A stretch of DNA of 64,000 bases, from positions 806,001 through 870,000 of the forward strand of contig NZ_JABBNT010000002.1 of NCBI RefSeq assembly GCF_012926505.1. Reading direction: 5' to 3'. The notes under the pieces are model-generated. The model worked only from the letters and a program-made list of their open reading frames with translations, was not told the DNA's origin and searched no databases. This DNA is from Pacificispira spongiicola. Its GTDB lineage: Bacteria > Pseudomonadota > Alphaproteobacteria > UBA8366 > Aestuariispiraceae. Positions 37,393 through 45,799 of this stretch are shown piece after piece. Numbering within the stretch: position 1 is the first letter of the stretch; every line of letters begins with the position of its first letter. The translations under genes were made by a program, and so were the position numbers.

Positions 37393-38181
37393 TTAGTAGG
37401 CATATAGGCGCGCCTGTCGCCATTGCCTGCGCCGATCCGTCAAAATTTCCCTTACTCCAAGATACGTTCCATCCGACCGCACGGAATGAAACCCGCCGGT
37501 GATCGTATTGTTCAGGGATACCGATCTGGTCCGATCCGCACTCTCCCCCAAAATTTGCGGCACGTTTTCAGCGATAACCCGCGCGAATTGTTCCGGATTC
37601 AGGAAAAAGTCGGGAAAGAGAACCGGGTGGGTGTTGATTTCGACGCTTCCGCTTTCCGAAAACAGCATTGCGATATCGACGGCCTGCGAAAAAACAACGC
37701 CGTCCGAATTTTCGAACACCACGCGAAAGTAACTGCCGTTTTCGATCGCGGCCCTGAGAGCATCGATTTCGTCCGGACGCTCCCCATCCCAGACCAGCGC
37801 CGCATCCTGCCGCGCATGGAATCGGAACGTCGCATACTGCCGCAGGCTGTTCAGGTTCAGCTTGCGATTGCCATCCCGCAACCCTTGCGACATCAGCTCG
37901 TAAGTAGTGGATATGTAAAGCGCTTCCGGGGTGTTCGAATATCCCAGAACCCCCTGATCCCATAATCCCTTGCCGCTGACGAATGGCTGGTTGGTGCCGC
38001 TGGTAATCCCCCAGAAGATATCGCCGACCAACACGATGTGGGTCAGTGGATAGCTTTCCTCATATTGCGGCAGCGGGTTTGCGTAAGACGCGGACAATGT
38101 CGCGTCCGGCTGCATCACCGGAACGATGCGATGGCCTGAAAGAATCAGATTACGGGCGCCGGGAAGGGAACAATCAAACAT
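37393..38181 (-). CDS. Protein of unknown function next to mipZ
   Basis: A 262-residue protein I do not recognise. It has no signal peptide, membrane helix or catalytic motif. It looks mostly beta-rich with aromatic residues (YPLTHIVLVGDIFWGITSG, NSDGVVFSQAVDIAMLF), and ends in a basic tail (TDRRRQWRQARLYAY). It begins 10 bases after the mipZ stop and is almost surely co-transcribed with it. A second possible start is Met 22. Confidence 0.6.
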   Translation of the reverse strand: MFDCSLPGARNLILSGHRIVPVMQPDATLSASYANPLPQYEESYPLTHIVLVGDIFWGITSGTNQPFVSGKGLWDQGVLGYSNTPEALYISTTYELMSQGLRDGNRKLNLNSLRQYATFRFHARQDAALVWDGERPDEIDALRAAIENGSYFRVVFENSDGVVFSQAVDIAMLFSESGSVEINTHPVLFPDFFLNPEQFARVIAENVPQILGESADRTRSVSLNNTITGGFHSVRSDGTYLGVREILTDRRRQWRQARLYAY

Positions 38182-38191
38182 TGGGACCCAG

Positions 38192-39328
38192 TCAGGAAAC
38201 GGTTGTTGCAGCGCTTTCCAAACCGATTTCCGACATCAGATCGCGGACTTCCTGGCGGGCGGCCAGGTGGGACATGCTCATTTTCACATCCGTCCCCTTC
38301 GTCTTCAGATCCAACAGGGTCAGACCGTCCAGGAAAAGCTCGCGGAAGATAACACGTTCGGAGAAACCTGGAACCAATTTGAAACCGATCCGTTGGCTCA
38401 GCTTTTCCAACGCTTCGTCCATCGCCCGCTGATTTCGGGAATCAAGCTGCCCCGTCCGATTGCGCATCACGATCCATTCGAACGTGCGGTTCGATCGGTC
38501 CCGCCGCGCCTTCTGCATCTTCACCTGAAAGATCATTTCCGCGTATTTCGACGGGCGCGTCATGGCATATGTTTCAGGATCGATCGTTGCCAGAACGTCC
38601 AAATCGACAAAACTGTCGTTCAACGGCGTGATCAGCGTATCCGCAAAGGAATGCCCGACGCGGCTGAGGAAATTGTCGGTGCCGGGCGTGTCGATAACGA
38701 CGTAATCGTGCCGCATGGCAAGGTCTTGAACGGCCCGCTCGACAGCATGCTGATCATGGGCGCGGGCAACGTCCGTCGACGCCACCGTCGACGGTTCGAT
38801 ACTGCGATGGGTCGGCATGGGCAGTTTTACGCCCTTGCGCTGCATGAAGGCCTGACGATTTTCAACATAGCGGGACAAGGTACCCTGACGGGCATCCAGG
38901 TCGATGCTGGCCACTTTCGCGCCGGACGACAGCAAGGCCGCGATGATATGCATCGTCGTCGTGGACTTGCCCGATCCGCCCTTCTGGTTTCCGACGACCA
39001 CGATCTGACCCCGCGTCGCAGGCTGTACGGGCGGCGTCGGCATCGCCGTTACGACTGTTCTTTTCGAGGCGTCTTCCGGCATTGCGTCTTTTTTCGTCCC
39101 CGTCATGGGCGTCGGTCTCGACACTGTGGGTCGGTCATCGCCTTGGGCGGATTCGTCCGACGGTATGCCGTCCTGCTTAGGATCGTCCCTGAAATTGCCG
39201 CCCATTGTACCACTGCCCGCCGTATTACCGCCCGTCGTATTGCGCAATGCATGCTGCCCCGGCATAGCACGGTGCCTATCCGGCGCAAAGCCGCGCCGTA
39301 GCACCCAATTTATGCCTGACCATGCCAT
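38192..39328 (-). CDS. mipZ: MipZ-type division-plane positioning ATPase
   Basis: A 378-residue ParA/MinD-superfamily ATPase. The core has the deviant Walker A VVGNQKGGSGKSTTTMHI, the Asp of SIDLDARQGTLSRYVENR, VIDTPGTDNFLSR, and C-terminal blocks MSHLAARQEVRDLM and GFSERVIFRELFLDGLTL, which match the MipZ family closely. MipZ forms gradients from ParB at the poles and inhibits FtsZ away from midcell. Oddly, a region of about 105 residues rich in Gly, Pro and Thr precedes the core; ATG 39328 has a strong AAGGGGG site, while later Met codons (39265, 39205) lack one. Confidence 0.85.
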   Translation of the reverse strand: MAWSGINWVLRRGFAPDRHRAMPGQHALRNTTGGNTAGSGTMGGNFRDDPKQDGIPSDESAQGDDRPTVSRPTPMTGTKKDAMPEDASKRTVVTAMPTPPVQPATRGQIVVVGNQKGGSGKSTTTMHIIAALLSSGAKVASIDLDARQGTLSRYVENRQAFMQRKGVKLPMPTHRSIEPSTVASTDVARAHDQHAVERAVQDLAMRHDYVVIDTPGTDNFLSRVGHSFADTLITPLNDSFVDLDVLATIDPETYAMTRPSKYAEMIFQVKMQKARRDRSNRTFEWIVMRNRTGQLDSRNQRAMDEALEKLSQRIGFKLVPGFSERVIFRELFLDGLTLLDLKTKGTDVKMSMSHLAARQEVRDLMSEIGLESAATTVS

Positions 39329-39503
39329 TCCGCCCCCTTCTGCCGATCCCGACCGATTGCCATCGAGCCCAGCCCATCCCAAACGCTTGCTGCACCTCGC
39401 GAAACTCCCACCATTTCGTTCGGCATTTCCACTTCGAGATCAAAAGAGTTACCCTCGCTTGCCTTTGACTCAAGCGCCGCCTTGTAGCATGGATCGGACC
39501 GAC

Positions 39504-40124
39504 ATGCGAAATTTAACTAAAATGCTATTAATTCTAGGCGCTTGCCTGGTTTCAACGGGTTGCGACGAATTCGGATGGAATCCCCTCGATCCGAACTACG
39601 AAAACGTTGTTTTCGCGAATCGGGAAAAACCGCCGCCACTTTTGCTTGATTTCAGGGTCCCGACACTCGATGGCGCCGCATCCTTTTATGACGAGCGGTT
39701 CGAGTTGGAGTCCGATCTTTATTTCAGGCGTCGGACATGGCGCGGACCGCCGGACAACGACATCGCCGCCTCGCTGATGGAAATTCGCCGGCTGGACAAT
39801 GCGCCCATGGCGGAACCGCCTGCCCCGGACGCAGCCGCATCTTATTGGGATATTCTCGCCCGGCGCCATTTGACGTTCCAAACGCTGTATTCCAGCATGA
39901 ATGCCATTGGGCCGGTCTTGTGGCGACGCTTCACTATGGCCAGCCAAATCTGCGTCATCTTCAGCCAATCCTGGAAAGCGGATGTTTCCGCGCCCGCCAC
40001 GCGGACCATCGTCGGCTATTACTGTGCGCCGAGCGGTGAGGAATTTTCGGACGGTCAGGCGGAAACCGTCGTGCGCGCCGTCATTCTAAAAGAAGGCGAT
40101 CCGCAACAGTCGACGGACGGCTGA
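39504..40124 (+). CDS. Lipoprotein of unknown function
   Basis: A 206-residue protein with a lipoprotein signal: MRNLTKMLLILG and lipobox LVSTGC (Cys at about 19). The mature protein is acidic, begins DEFGWNPLDPNYENVV, and has Cys residues in QICVIF and YYCAPSG. No known family. ATG 39489 (five residues earlier) is an alternative start. Divergent from mipZ. Confidence 0.65.
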   Translation: MRNLTKMLLILGACLVSTGCDEFGWNPLDPNYENVVFANREKPPPLLLDFRVPTLDGAASFYDERFELESDLYFRRRTWRGPPDNDIAASLMEIRRLDNAPMAEPPAPDAAASYWDILARRHLTFQTLYSSMNAIGPVLWRRFTMASQICVIFSQSWKADVSAPATRTIVGYYCAPSGEEFSDGQAETVVRAVILKEGDPQQSTDG

Positions 40125-40218
40125 CGTATTCTCCGGTTACGCCCTTGTCGGGTTGCCGAACCCCGTTACAGTATAAACTTACCTCGATAAGGCGACCGGG
40201 CCGGAAGACGGAACAAGC

Positions 40219-40956
40219 ATGAGTATATGGGGAAAAGTGATCGGCGGCGCGACCGGCCTCGCCCTCGGCGGGCCGATCGGTCTGCTTGTCGGGGCGATCG
40301 GCGGGCATTTCGTCGATAAATACCGCACCGAACAGGAACCCGACCCCGAACGCGCAAAGAAATCCATGGGGTTCACCATCGCCGTCATCGTGCTGAGCGC
40401 CAAAATGGCAAAAGCCGACGGCGTCGTGACCCGGGACGAGGTCGATGCCTTCAGGCAGGTATTCCGCGTCCCGGAAGACGAGGTGAAGAACGTCGCGCGC
40501 GTCTTCGACCAGGCCCGCAAGGACGCCAGCGGCTTCGAGCCCTACGCGCATCAGGTTGCGGGCATGTTCAAGACGGCTCCGCAGGTGCTGGAAGAATTGC
40601 TGTGGTGCCTGGCCCATATCGCCAAGGCGGATGGTGTCGTTCACCCCAACGAACATGCATTCCTGCAAAAAGTATCCGATATTTTCGGTTTCGACACTGC
40701 AACCTTCGAACGGGTCACGGCCCTGCAATTGTCCCCCGACGAGGCCGACCCGTACCGTATTCTGGGCGTGTCCCACGATGCCGATGACGAAACCGTAAAG
40801 CAGGCGCACCGCAAATTGGTGCGCGAGAACCATCCCGATCGCCTGACGGCGCAGGGAATGCCGGAAGAGTTCGTGTCCCATGCCAATGACAAATTGGCGA
40901 TGATCAACGCGGCCTATGACCGGATTCGCGCCGCGAGGGATAAAACCAAAAAATGA
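40219..40956 (+). CDS. djlA: DjlA-type co-chaperone (TerB plus J domain)
   Basis: A 245-residue protein. A glycine-rich N-terminal hydrophobic segment (GGATGLALGGPIGLLVGAIG) is followed by a TerB domain (about 50-160: LSAKMAKADGVVTRDEVDAF, then AHIAKADGVVHPNEHAFL, the two acidic metal sites) and a C-terminal J domain with HPD in VRENHPDRLT. DjlA works with DnaK at the membrane and affects envelope stress. Its stop overlaps the DMT start by four bases (ATGA). Confidence 0.9.
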   Translation: MSIWGKVIGGATGLALGGPIGLLVGAIGGHFVDKYRTEQEPDPERAKKSMGFTIAVIVLSAKMAKADGVVTRDEVDAFRQVFRVPEDEVKNVARVFDQARKDASGFEPYAHQVAGMFKTAPQVLEELLWCLAHIAKADGVVHPNEHAFLQKVSDIFGFDTATFERVTALQLSPDEADPYRILGVSHDADDETVKQAHRKLVRENHPDRLTAQGMPEEFVSHANDKLAMINAAYDRIRAARDKTKK

Positions 40957-41831
40957 GAGCGTTGGATGTTGCCAAGGCGCTGTTCGTCATCCTGATATGG
41001 GGGTCGAATTTCGTCGTTGTGAAATGGGGATTACAGGACTTCTCCCCCTATCTGTTGTTGGCCTTGCGGTTCGCATTGATCGCCTGCTTCCTGGTCCCCT
41101 TCGTCAAATGGCCGAAAGGTCGATTCTGGCCGATATTCCGGTATTCGATGATGCTGGGCGTCATCCATTTTGGCCTGATGTTCTCCGGCATGCAGTATAT
41201 TGATGCATCCACGGCTGCTCTGCTGAGCCAGTTGAACACCCCGTTCGCCGTCATCCTGTCGGCCTTCATGTTCAAGGACTATCCCGGTTGGCGGCGTATT
41301 CTGGGTATTTCCATCGCCTTCGCGGGTTGCGTCGTCGTTGGCGGGCAGCCGCGTTTCGAAGGAACATTCATTTGGGTCCTTGCGGTCGTTCTCGCCGCCT
41401 TCTGCTGGGCCTATGCCGCAACGCAAGCGAAGCGGCTTGGCGATTTGGACCCGTTCACCCTGAACGGTTGGATGGCGTTGATGGTGGCGCCATGCTGGTT
41501 CGCGATTTCCTTCCTTGTGGAGGACAATCAGGTCGCGATGATGATGGATGCGGGCTGGAAAGGCTGGGGCGCGGCGGTCTTCCAGGCGGCCTTCGTCACC
41601 ATTACCGGCTATGGCATCTGGTACGGGTTGATCAAGCAATACCCGCTCAGCCGCGTTATTCCCTTCACCCTATTGTTGCCGGTCGTAGGCGTCGCCGGTG
41701 GGGTCTTGATTCTGGGCGACGCATTGACGCTGCCGATGATAATCGGCGGGGCGATGGTCGTCGTCGGTGTCGGTATCGTCACCATCCGTCAGGCAGCAAG
41801 AGGGTCGGCCCCGGATGCGGAGGTCCGATGA
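40953..41831 (+). CDS. DMT-family (EamA) transporter
   Basis: A 292-residue transporter with ten predicted membrane helices in two EamA halves. LFVILIWGSNFVVVKWGLQD opens the first, and the GMQYIDASTAALLSQLNTPF motif near helix 4 is typical. Substrate probably an amino acid or metabolite, not readable. It is translationally coupled to djlA upstream and to the amidase downstream (both ATGA overlaps). Confidence 0.88.
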   Translation: MRALDVAKALFVILIWGSNFVVVKWGLQDFSPYLLLALRFALIACFLVPFVKWPKGRFWPIFRYSMMLGVIHFGLMFSGMQYIDASTAALLSQLNTPFAVILSAFMFKDYPGWRRILGISIAFAGCVVVGGQPRFEGTFIWVLAVVLAAFCWAYAATQAKRLGDLDPFTLNGWMALMVAPCWFAISFLVEDNQVAMMMDAGWKGWGAAVFQAAFVTITGYGIWYGLIKQYPLSRVIPFTLLLPVVGVAGGVLILGDALTLPMIIGGAMVVVGVGIVTIRQAARGSAPDAEVR

Positions 41832-42511
41832 CACTGCCCGCCGTTCAGGACCGCCCGTCCCCCAATCACGGCCCAAGGCGGCATGGCGGTCCGGTCGACA
41901 TGCTGGTCCTGCATTACACCGGCATGGCGAGCGCGACGGCGGCGATAGACCGCCTGTGCGATCCGACGGCTGAGGTCAGCGCCCACTATTTCGTTCAGGA
42001 AGACGGCACGATCCTGCGGCTGGTGGCGGAGGCCGAACGGGCGTGGCATGCCGGTCTGGCCTATTGGCGCGGGGTCACCGACGTGAATTCCCATTCCATC
42101 GGTATTGAAATCCAGAATCCAGGGCATGAATTCGGCTACCGCGCCTTTCCAGAAAAGCAGATCGCGGCGGTGACCGATCTGTGCCTGGACATTCTGTCCC
42201 GGCATTCGATCCCACCGTCCGGGATTGTCGGCCATTCCGATATCGCGCCAGCGCGCAAGCAGGATCCGGGGGAACTGTTCCCCTGGCGGCAACTCGCGCA
42301 GGAGGGAGTCGGAGTCTTTCCGGAAGCCGAGCTGGATACCGACCGGTCCTTATCCGAGTTGCTGACCGAAATCGGCTATGATCCCGATGCGGACCTTCGC
42401 ATTAATGCTTTCCAACGACGGTTTCGTCCCCGCAGGATCGACGGCAAGGACGATGCCCAATGCCGCGGTCTCGCCGCGCGTTACCTGTCCCTGATTCAAG
42501 AGAAAGGCTGA
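41828..42511 (+). CDS. AmpD-like N-acetylmuramoyl-L-alanine amidase
   Basis: A 227-residue zinc amidase of the amidase_2 family. Zinc ligands lie in VLHYTGM, in RAWHAG and in GHSDIAPARKQDPGELFPW; a C-terminal helical tail of PGRP/peptidoglycan-binding type follows (LTEIGYDPDADLRINAFQRR). It splits muramoyl-peptide in cell-wall recycling or turnover. No signal peptide, so cytoplasmic like AmpD. ATG 41828 is chosen by the overlap with the DMT gene. Confidence 0.9.
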   Translation: MTLPAVQDRPSPNHGPRRHGGPVDMLVLHYTGMASATAAIDRLCDPTAEVSAHYFVQEDGTILRLVAEAERAWHAGLAYWRGVTDVNSHSIGIEIQNPGHEFGYRAFPEKQIAAVTDLCLDILSRHSIPPSGIVGHSDIAPARKQDPGELFPWRQLAQEGVGVFPEAELDTDRSLSELLTEIGYDPDADLRINAFQRRFRPRRIDGKDDAQCRGLAARYLSLIQEKG

Positions 42512-42515
42512 TCCT

Positions 42516-43109
42516 ATGGGAAAAATTATCGATTACTATTACGGTCATATCTCCCCTTGGGCATTCCTCGGCCATGATCGATTGATTGCGATCGCGGCGG
42601 AAACAGGCGCGACGATTGCCTATCATCCGATATCGGTCAGCGACATATTTCCGAAAACGGGGGGGGTCCCCGTCGCGAAACGGTCGCCGGAACGGCGCGC
42701 CTACCGCATGCAGGAATTGAAGCGCTGGTCCGCCTATCTGGGCATTCCTATCACTTTTGAACCGAAGCATTTTCCCGTCGACGATCATCCGTCCCAATAT
42801 GTCGCCCTGGCGGCGGCTGACCGGGGCGCGGATCTGGGCTCCCTGTCTCGGGCGATCATGGCGGCGGTTTGGCAGGAAGAACGCGATATTTCAGACTGGC
42901 AGACACTGTCCGGCATCGCATCGGCACAGGGATTGGACGGTCCGGCGATCGTCGCGTCGGCACAAGCCCCCGCAATGGCCGAAACGGCATTGAAGGTCTG
43001 CGAGGACGCCCTCGCCGCCGGCATGTTCGGCGCGCCGTGGTACTGCGTCGATGGTGAAACATTCTGGGGCCAGGATCGTCTGCCGATGTTGGCCGACCGG
43101 TTGAAATAG
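42516..43109 (+). CDS. 2-hydroxychromene-2-carboxylate isomerase family protein
   Basis: A 197-residue DsbA-fold protein of the kappa-GST/HCCA isomerase family: DYYYGHISPWAFLGHD with the Ser-Pro-Trp active loop, IAYHPISVSDIF, and the C-terminal GMFGAPWYCVDGETFWGQDR. Such enzymes use glutathione in naphthalene degradation, but many relatives have other roles. Five bases after the amidase gene, last of the djlA-DMT-ampD-HCCA set. Confidence 0.88.
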   Translation: MGKIIDYYYGHISPWAFLGHDRLIAIAAETGATIAYHPISVSDIFPKTGGVPVAKRSPERRAYRMQELKRWSAYLGIPITFEPKHFPVDDHPSQYVALAAADRGADLGSLSRAIMAAVWQEERDISDWQTLSGIASAQGLDGPAIVASAQAPAMAETALKVCEDALAAGMFGAPWYCVDGETFWGQDRLPMLADRLK

Positions 43110-43162
43110 GAATTCGCCTTTTCAGCGCGGCTATCGGAATTACCGGTTTTCAACCTTTTCCG

Positions 43163-43205
43163 CACGAAGATTGCGTCATTTCGGCGCTGCTTCGTGATTT
43201 TCGGT
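43163..43205 (+). terminator. Possible weak terminator after the HCCA gene
   Basis: Seven-bp arms CACGAAG (43163-43169) and CTTCGTG (43190-43196) with a 20-base loop, followed by ATTTTCGG. The long loop and short T run make this uncertain. Confidence 0.3.
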
Positions 43206-43351
43206 CTTTCTTCAAACCCGTCTCATTTCCCCTCTTCCGCTCAGCCCGGATCGACCTCATAACATGGGTAACAATATTGCGTGCCGAATAAAAACCCCCG
43301 GTTTTCTGCGGCGCAGCATAAACCCAACAGAGCAGACGATGGAGGTATCCG

Positions 43352-44425
43352 ATGAGCGTATTTTCGTCCCCCAGCTTCGACGAACACGAAGATGTCGCCT
43401 TCCACTATGACGGCGAGACGGGTCTGAAGGCGATTATCTCCCTCCACAGCACGGTTATGGGTCCGGCGCTCGGCGGTTGCCGGATGTGGGCCTATGACGA
43501 CGACGCGGCGGCGCTGACCGATGTGTTGCGCCTGTCGCGCGGTATGACCTTCAAGAACGCATTGGCGGATCTGCCCTGGGGCGGCGGCAAGTCGGTCATT
43601 ATCGGCAATGCGAAAACGGACAAGACCCCGGCAATGATGCGCGAAATGGGCCGCTTCGTGGACAGTTTCGGCGGTCGCTACATCGTCGCGGAAGATGTCG
43701 GCACGACACCGGAGGATATGGCCGAAATTGCCAAAACGACTCGGAACGTGCGCGGTGTGAAGAGTGTCGGTTTCGACCCCTCGCCGGGCACCGCCTATGG
43801 CGTCTTCAAAGGCTTGGAAGCCGCCGTTGGGGAAGCGCTGGGCGCCAGTGATCTGAAGGGCGTGCGCGTCGCCGTCCAGGGCCTGGGCCATGTCGGATAC
43901 GATCTTGCCCGCCGACTGCATGCCGCCGGCGCGGTGTTGACCGTGACCGATATCGATGCGGCGGCGCTCGCCCGCGCGGAACGGGAACTGGGCGCGACGG
44001 TGGTCGGTCTGGACGCGATCTATGACGCGGATGTCGACGTCTACGCCCCCTGCGCCTTGGGGGCGACGCTGAACGACGACACGATCCCGCGTTTGAAAGC
44101 ATCGATCGTTGCGGGCGCGGCGAATAACCAATTGGCGGAAACCCGCCATGGCGACCGACTTGCCGATCGGGGCATCCTGTACGCGCCCGACTATGTGCTG
44201 AATGCCGGCGGCGTGATCCATATCTATCACGAGGGACCGGATTTCGACCGGGACGCGACCTTCGCCCATATCGGACGGATCGGCGGCACGATGCGTGATA
44301 TCTTCCGCCGCGCGAAGGATGACGGTATCCCCCCACATATCGCCGCGGACCGATTGGCGAAGGACAAACTGGCGGCGGCAAAGGCCGGACAACGGAAGGC
44401 CAACCGCCCGCTAGCGGCGGAATAA
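43352..44425 (+). CDS. Leu/Phe/Val-type amino acid dehydrogenase
   Basis: A 357-residue member of the Glu/Leu/Phe/Val dehydrogenase family. HSTVMGPALGGCRMW and DLPWGGGKSVIIGN carry the catalytic Lys, and VAEDVGTTPEDM the Asp. The NAD domain has VAVQGLGHVGYDLARRLHAA. It deaminates branched-chain or aromatic amino acids to 2-oxo acids, or the reverse. A GGAGG ribosome site precedes ATG 43352. A single gene ending at a strong terminator. Confidence 0.9.
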   Translation: MSVFSSPSFDEHEDVAFHYDGETGLKAIISLHSTVMGPALGGCRMWAYDDDAAALTDVLRLSRGMTFKNALADLPWGGGKSVIIGNAKTDKTPAMMREMGRFVDSFGGRYIVAEDVGTTPEDMAEIAKTTRNVRGVKSVGFDPSPGTAYGVFKGLEAAVGEALGASDLKGVRVAVQGLGHVGYDLARRLHAAGAVLTVTDIDAAALARAERELGATVVGLDAIYDADVDVYAPCALGATLNDDTIPRLKASIVAGAANNQLAETRHGDRLADRGILYAPDYVLNAGGVIHIYHEGPDFDRDATFAHIGRIGGTMRDIFRRAKDDGIPPHIAADRLAKDKLAAAKAGQRKANRPLAAE

Positions 44426-44431
44426 GGCATA

Positions 44432-44451
44432 CGATCACGGTTTTGTGATCG
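44432..44451. other. Small hairpin after the amino acid dehydrogenase gene
   Basis: Seven-bp stem CGATCAC / GTGATCG with loop GGTTTT, six bases after the stop codon. It precedes the main terminator and may protect the 3' end. Confidence 0.35.
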
Positions 44452-44487
44452 ACCGCCCGAACATCTCAACCCCTTGTAAATATGGAA

Positions 44488-44517
44488 AAGGCGGCCATTC
44501 GGCCGCCTTCTTCCTTT
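44488..44517 (+). terminator. Terminator of the amino acid dehydrogenase gene
   Basis: Nine-bp stem AAGGCGGCC / GGCCGCCTT with a four-base loop ATTC, followed by CTTCCTTTT. Strong predicted Rho-independent terminator. Confidence 0.8.
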
Positions 44518-44583
44518 TCCGATGTTCCGGATGCAACGGCACCTTCTTGCGAATGGGAATGAAACGCGTTATCGATCCCATTC

Positions 44584-44606
44584 ATGATAATAACTCGCAG
44601 TTGCAT
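44584..44606 (+). promoter_or_regulatory. Possible Fur-like box upstream of the iron transporter
   Basis: ATGATAATAACTCGC followed by AGTTGCAT, about 160 bases before the FbpA start. The GATAATAACTCGC part resembles iron-regulator sites (11 of 19 positions agree with the E. coli Fur consensus by eye), but the dyad symmetry is weak. The location before an iron(III) transport gene is the main support. The rest of 44518-44767 holds the promoter and nothing else I recognise. Confidence 0.3.
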
Positions 44607-44767
44607 CGCTTGTGATGAAAGAAATTCTGCGTTTGAGGAAACAGCCGTTCCGCACCGTATTGGGCGCTTTTGCCGCGCCCGGTGATGTCTTGTTTTTTCA
44701 AAACCTGCGGACTTTTCTTCGCATCGACTGCAATTTGGCACTCTTACCCCAAAAAGGACGATCCACC

Positions 44768-45799
44768 ATGACTGCCCTTTCCTTCCGCTTGCTCGCCGCT
44801 GCCGTCGTTTCGGTCGGCAGCCTGGCATCCGGCCCCGCCCTGGCTGACGGCGAATTGAACATCTATTCCCACCGCCAGCCGTTCCTGATCGAACCCTTCA
44901 TCAAGAAATATGAGGAAGAAACGGGCACGCGGGTGAATATCGTCTTCGCGGAAAAGGGGCTGGTGCAGCGCCTGCAGGCGGAAGGGGAACAAAGCCCCGC
45001 CGACGTTATCCTGACCGTCGACATCGCGCGGTTGAGCGAATATGCCGATGCCGACCTGCTGGCCCCGACCGAGTCCGAGATCCTGGAAGCGGATATTCCG
45101 GAACATCTGCGCGACCCGCAGAATCGTTGGTTCGCCTTCGCGAAGCGCACCCGCGTCATCGCGGTGGCAAAGGACATGCCGGAAGCCGAACGCCCGAAAC
45201 GCTATGAAGACCTGGCCGATCCGGTCTGGAAGGGCCGCATCTGCACCCGCCCCGGCAGCCACGTTTATAACCGCGCGCTGACGGCGTCGATGATCGCCGC
45301 GCATGGCGTCGATGGGGCGACCGAATGGGCGCAGGGCCTCGTCGACAATCTGGCGCGCAAGCCGCAGGGCAACGACCGCGCCCAGGCGAAGGCGATTTAC
45401 GAAGGCCAGTGCGACGTCGCCATCATGAACAACTACTATTACGGCAAGATGCTGACGTCGGAAGACCCGGCACAGCACGATTGGGCCGCCGCCATCGATA
45501 TCATCTTCCCGAACCAGGGCGAAGGCGACCGCGGCGCGCATATCAACGTATCCGGCGGCGGCATCGCCATCCATTCCAAAAATAAGGACGAAGCCCGTCG
45601 CTTCCTGGAATTCCTGACCGAACCGGAAGCCCAGCGGCTTTACGCGGACGTCAATTTCGAGTACCCGGTGAACCCCGCCGTCGGTCCGTCCGACGAGCTG
45701 AAGTCCTGGGGCGAATTCCGGGAAGACACCCTGCCGATTGCGCGCATCGCGGAATTGGCGCCTGACGCGCAGAAGGTCATCGACACGGTCGGATGGTAA
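44768..45799 (+). CDS. fbpA: Iron(III) ABC transporter substrate-binding protein (FbpA-like)
   Basis: A 343-residue periplasmic ferric-binding protein. Signal peptide cleaved near ALADG (about residue 26); then LNIYSHRQPFLIEPFIKKY and NIVFAEKGLVQRL. The adjacent Tyr residues in IMNNYYYGKM are the iron ligands of the FbpA family. ATG 44768 has an AAGGA site; the open frame begins at 44612. It overlaps the permease gene by seven bases. Confidence 0.92.
   Translation: MTALSFRLLAAAVVSVGSLASGPALADGELNIYSHRQPFLIEPFIKKYEEETGTRVNIVFAEKGLVQRLQAEGEQSPADVILTVDIARLSEYADADLLAPTESEILEADIPEHLRDPQNRWFAFAKRTRVIAVAKDMPEAERPKRYEDLADPVWKGRICTRPGSHVYNRALTASMIAAHGVDGATEWAQGLVDNLARKPQGNDRAQAKAIYEGQCDVAIMNNYYYGKMLTSEDPAQHDWAAAIDIIFPNQGEGDRGAHINVSGGGIAIHSKNKDEARRFLEFLTEPEAQRLYADVNFEYPVNPAVGPSDELKSWGEFREDTLPIARIAELAPDAQKVIDTVGW

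Noticed and set aside
43241-44392. Minus-strand frame opposite the amino acid dehydrogenase
   Set aside because: Shadow frame without recognisable domains.
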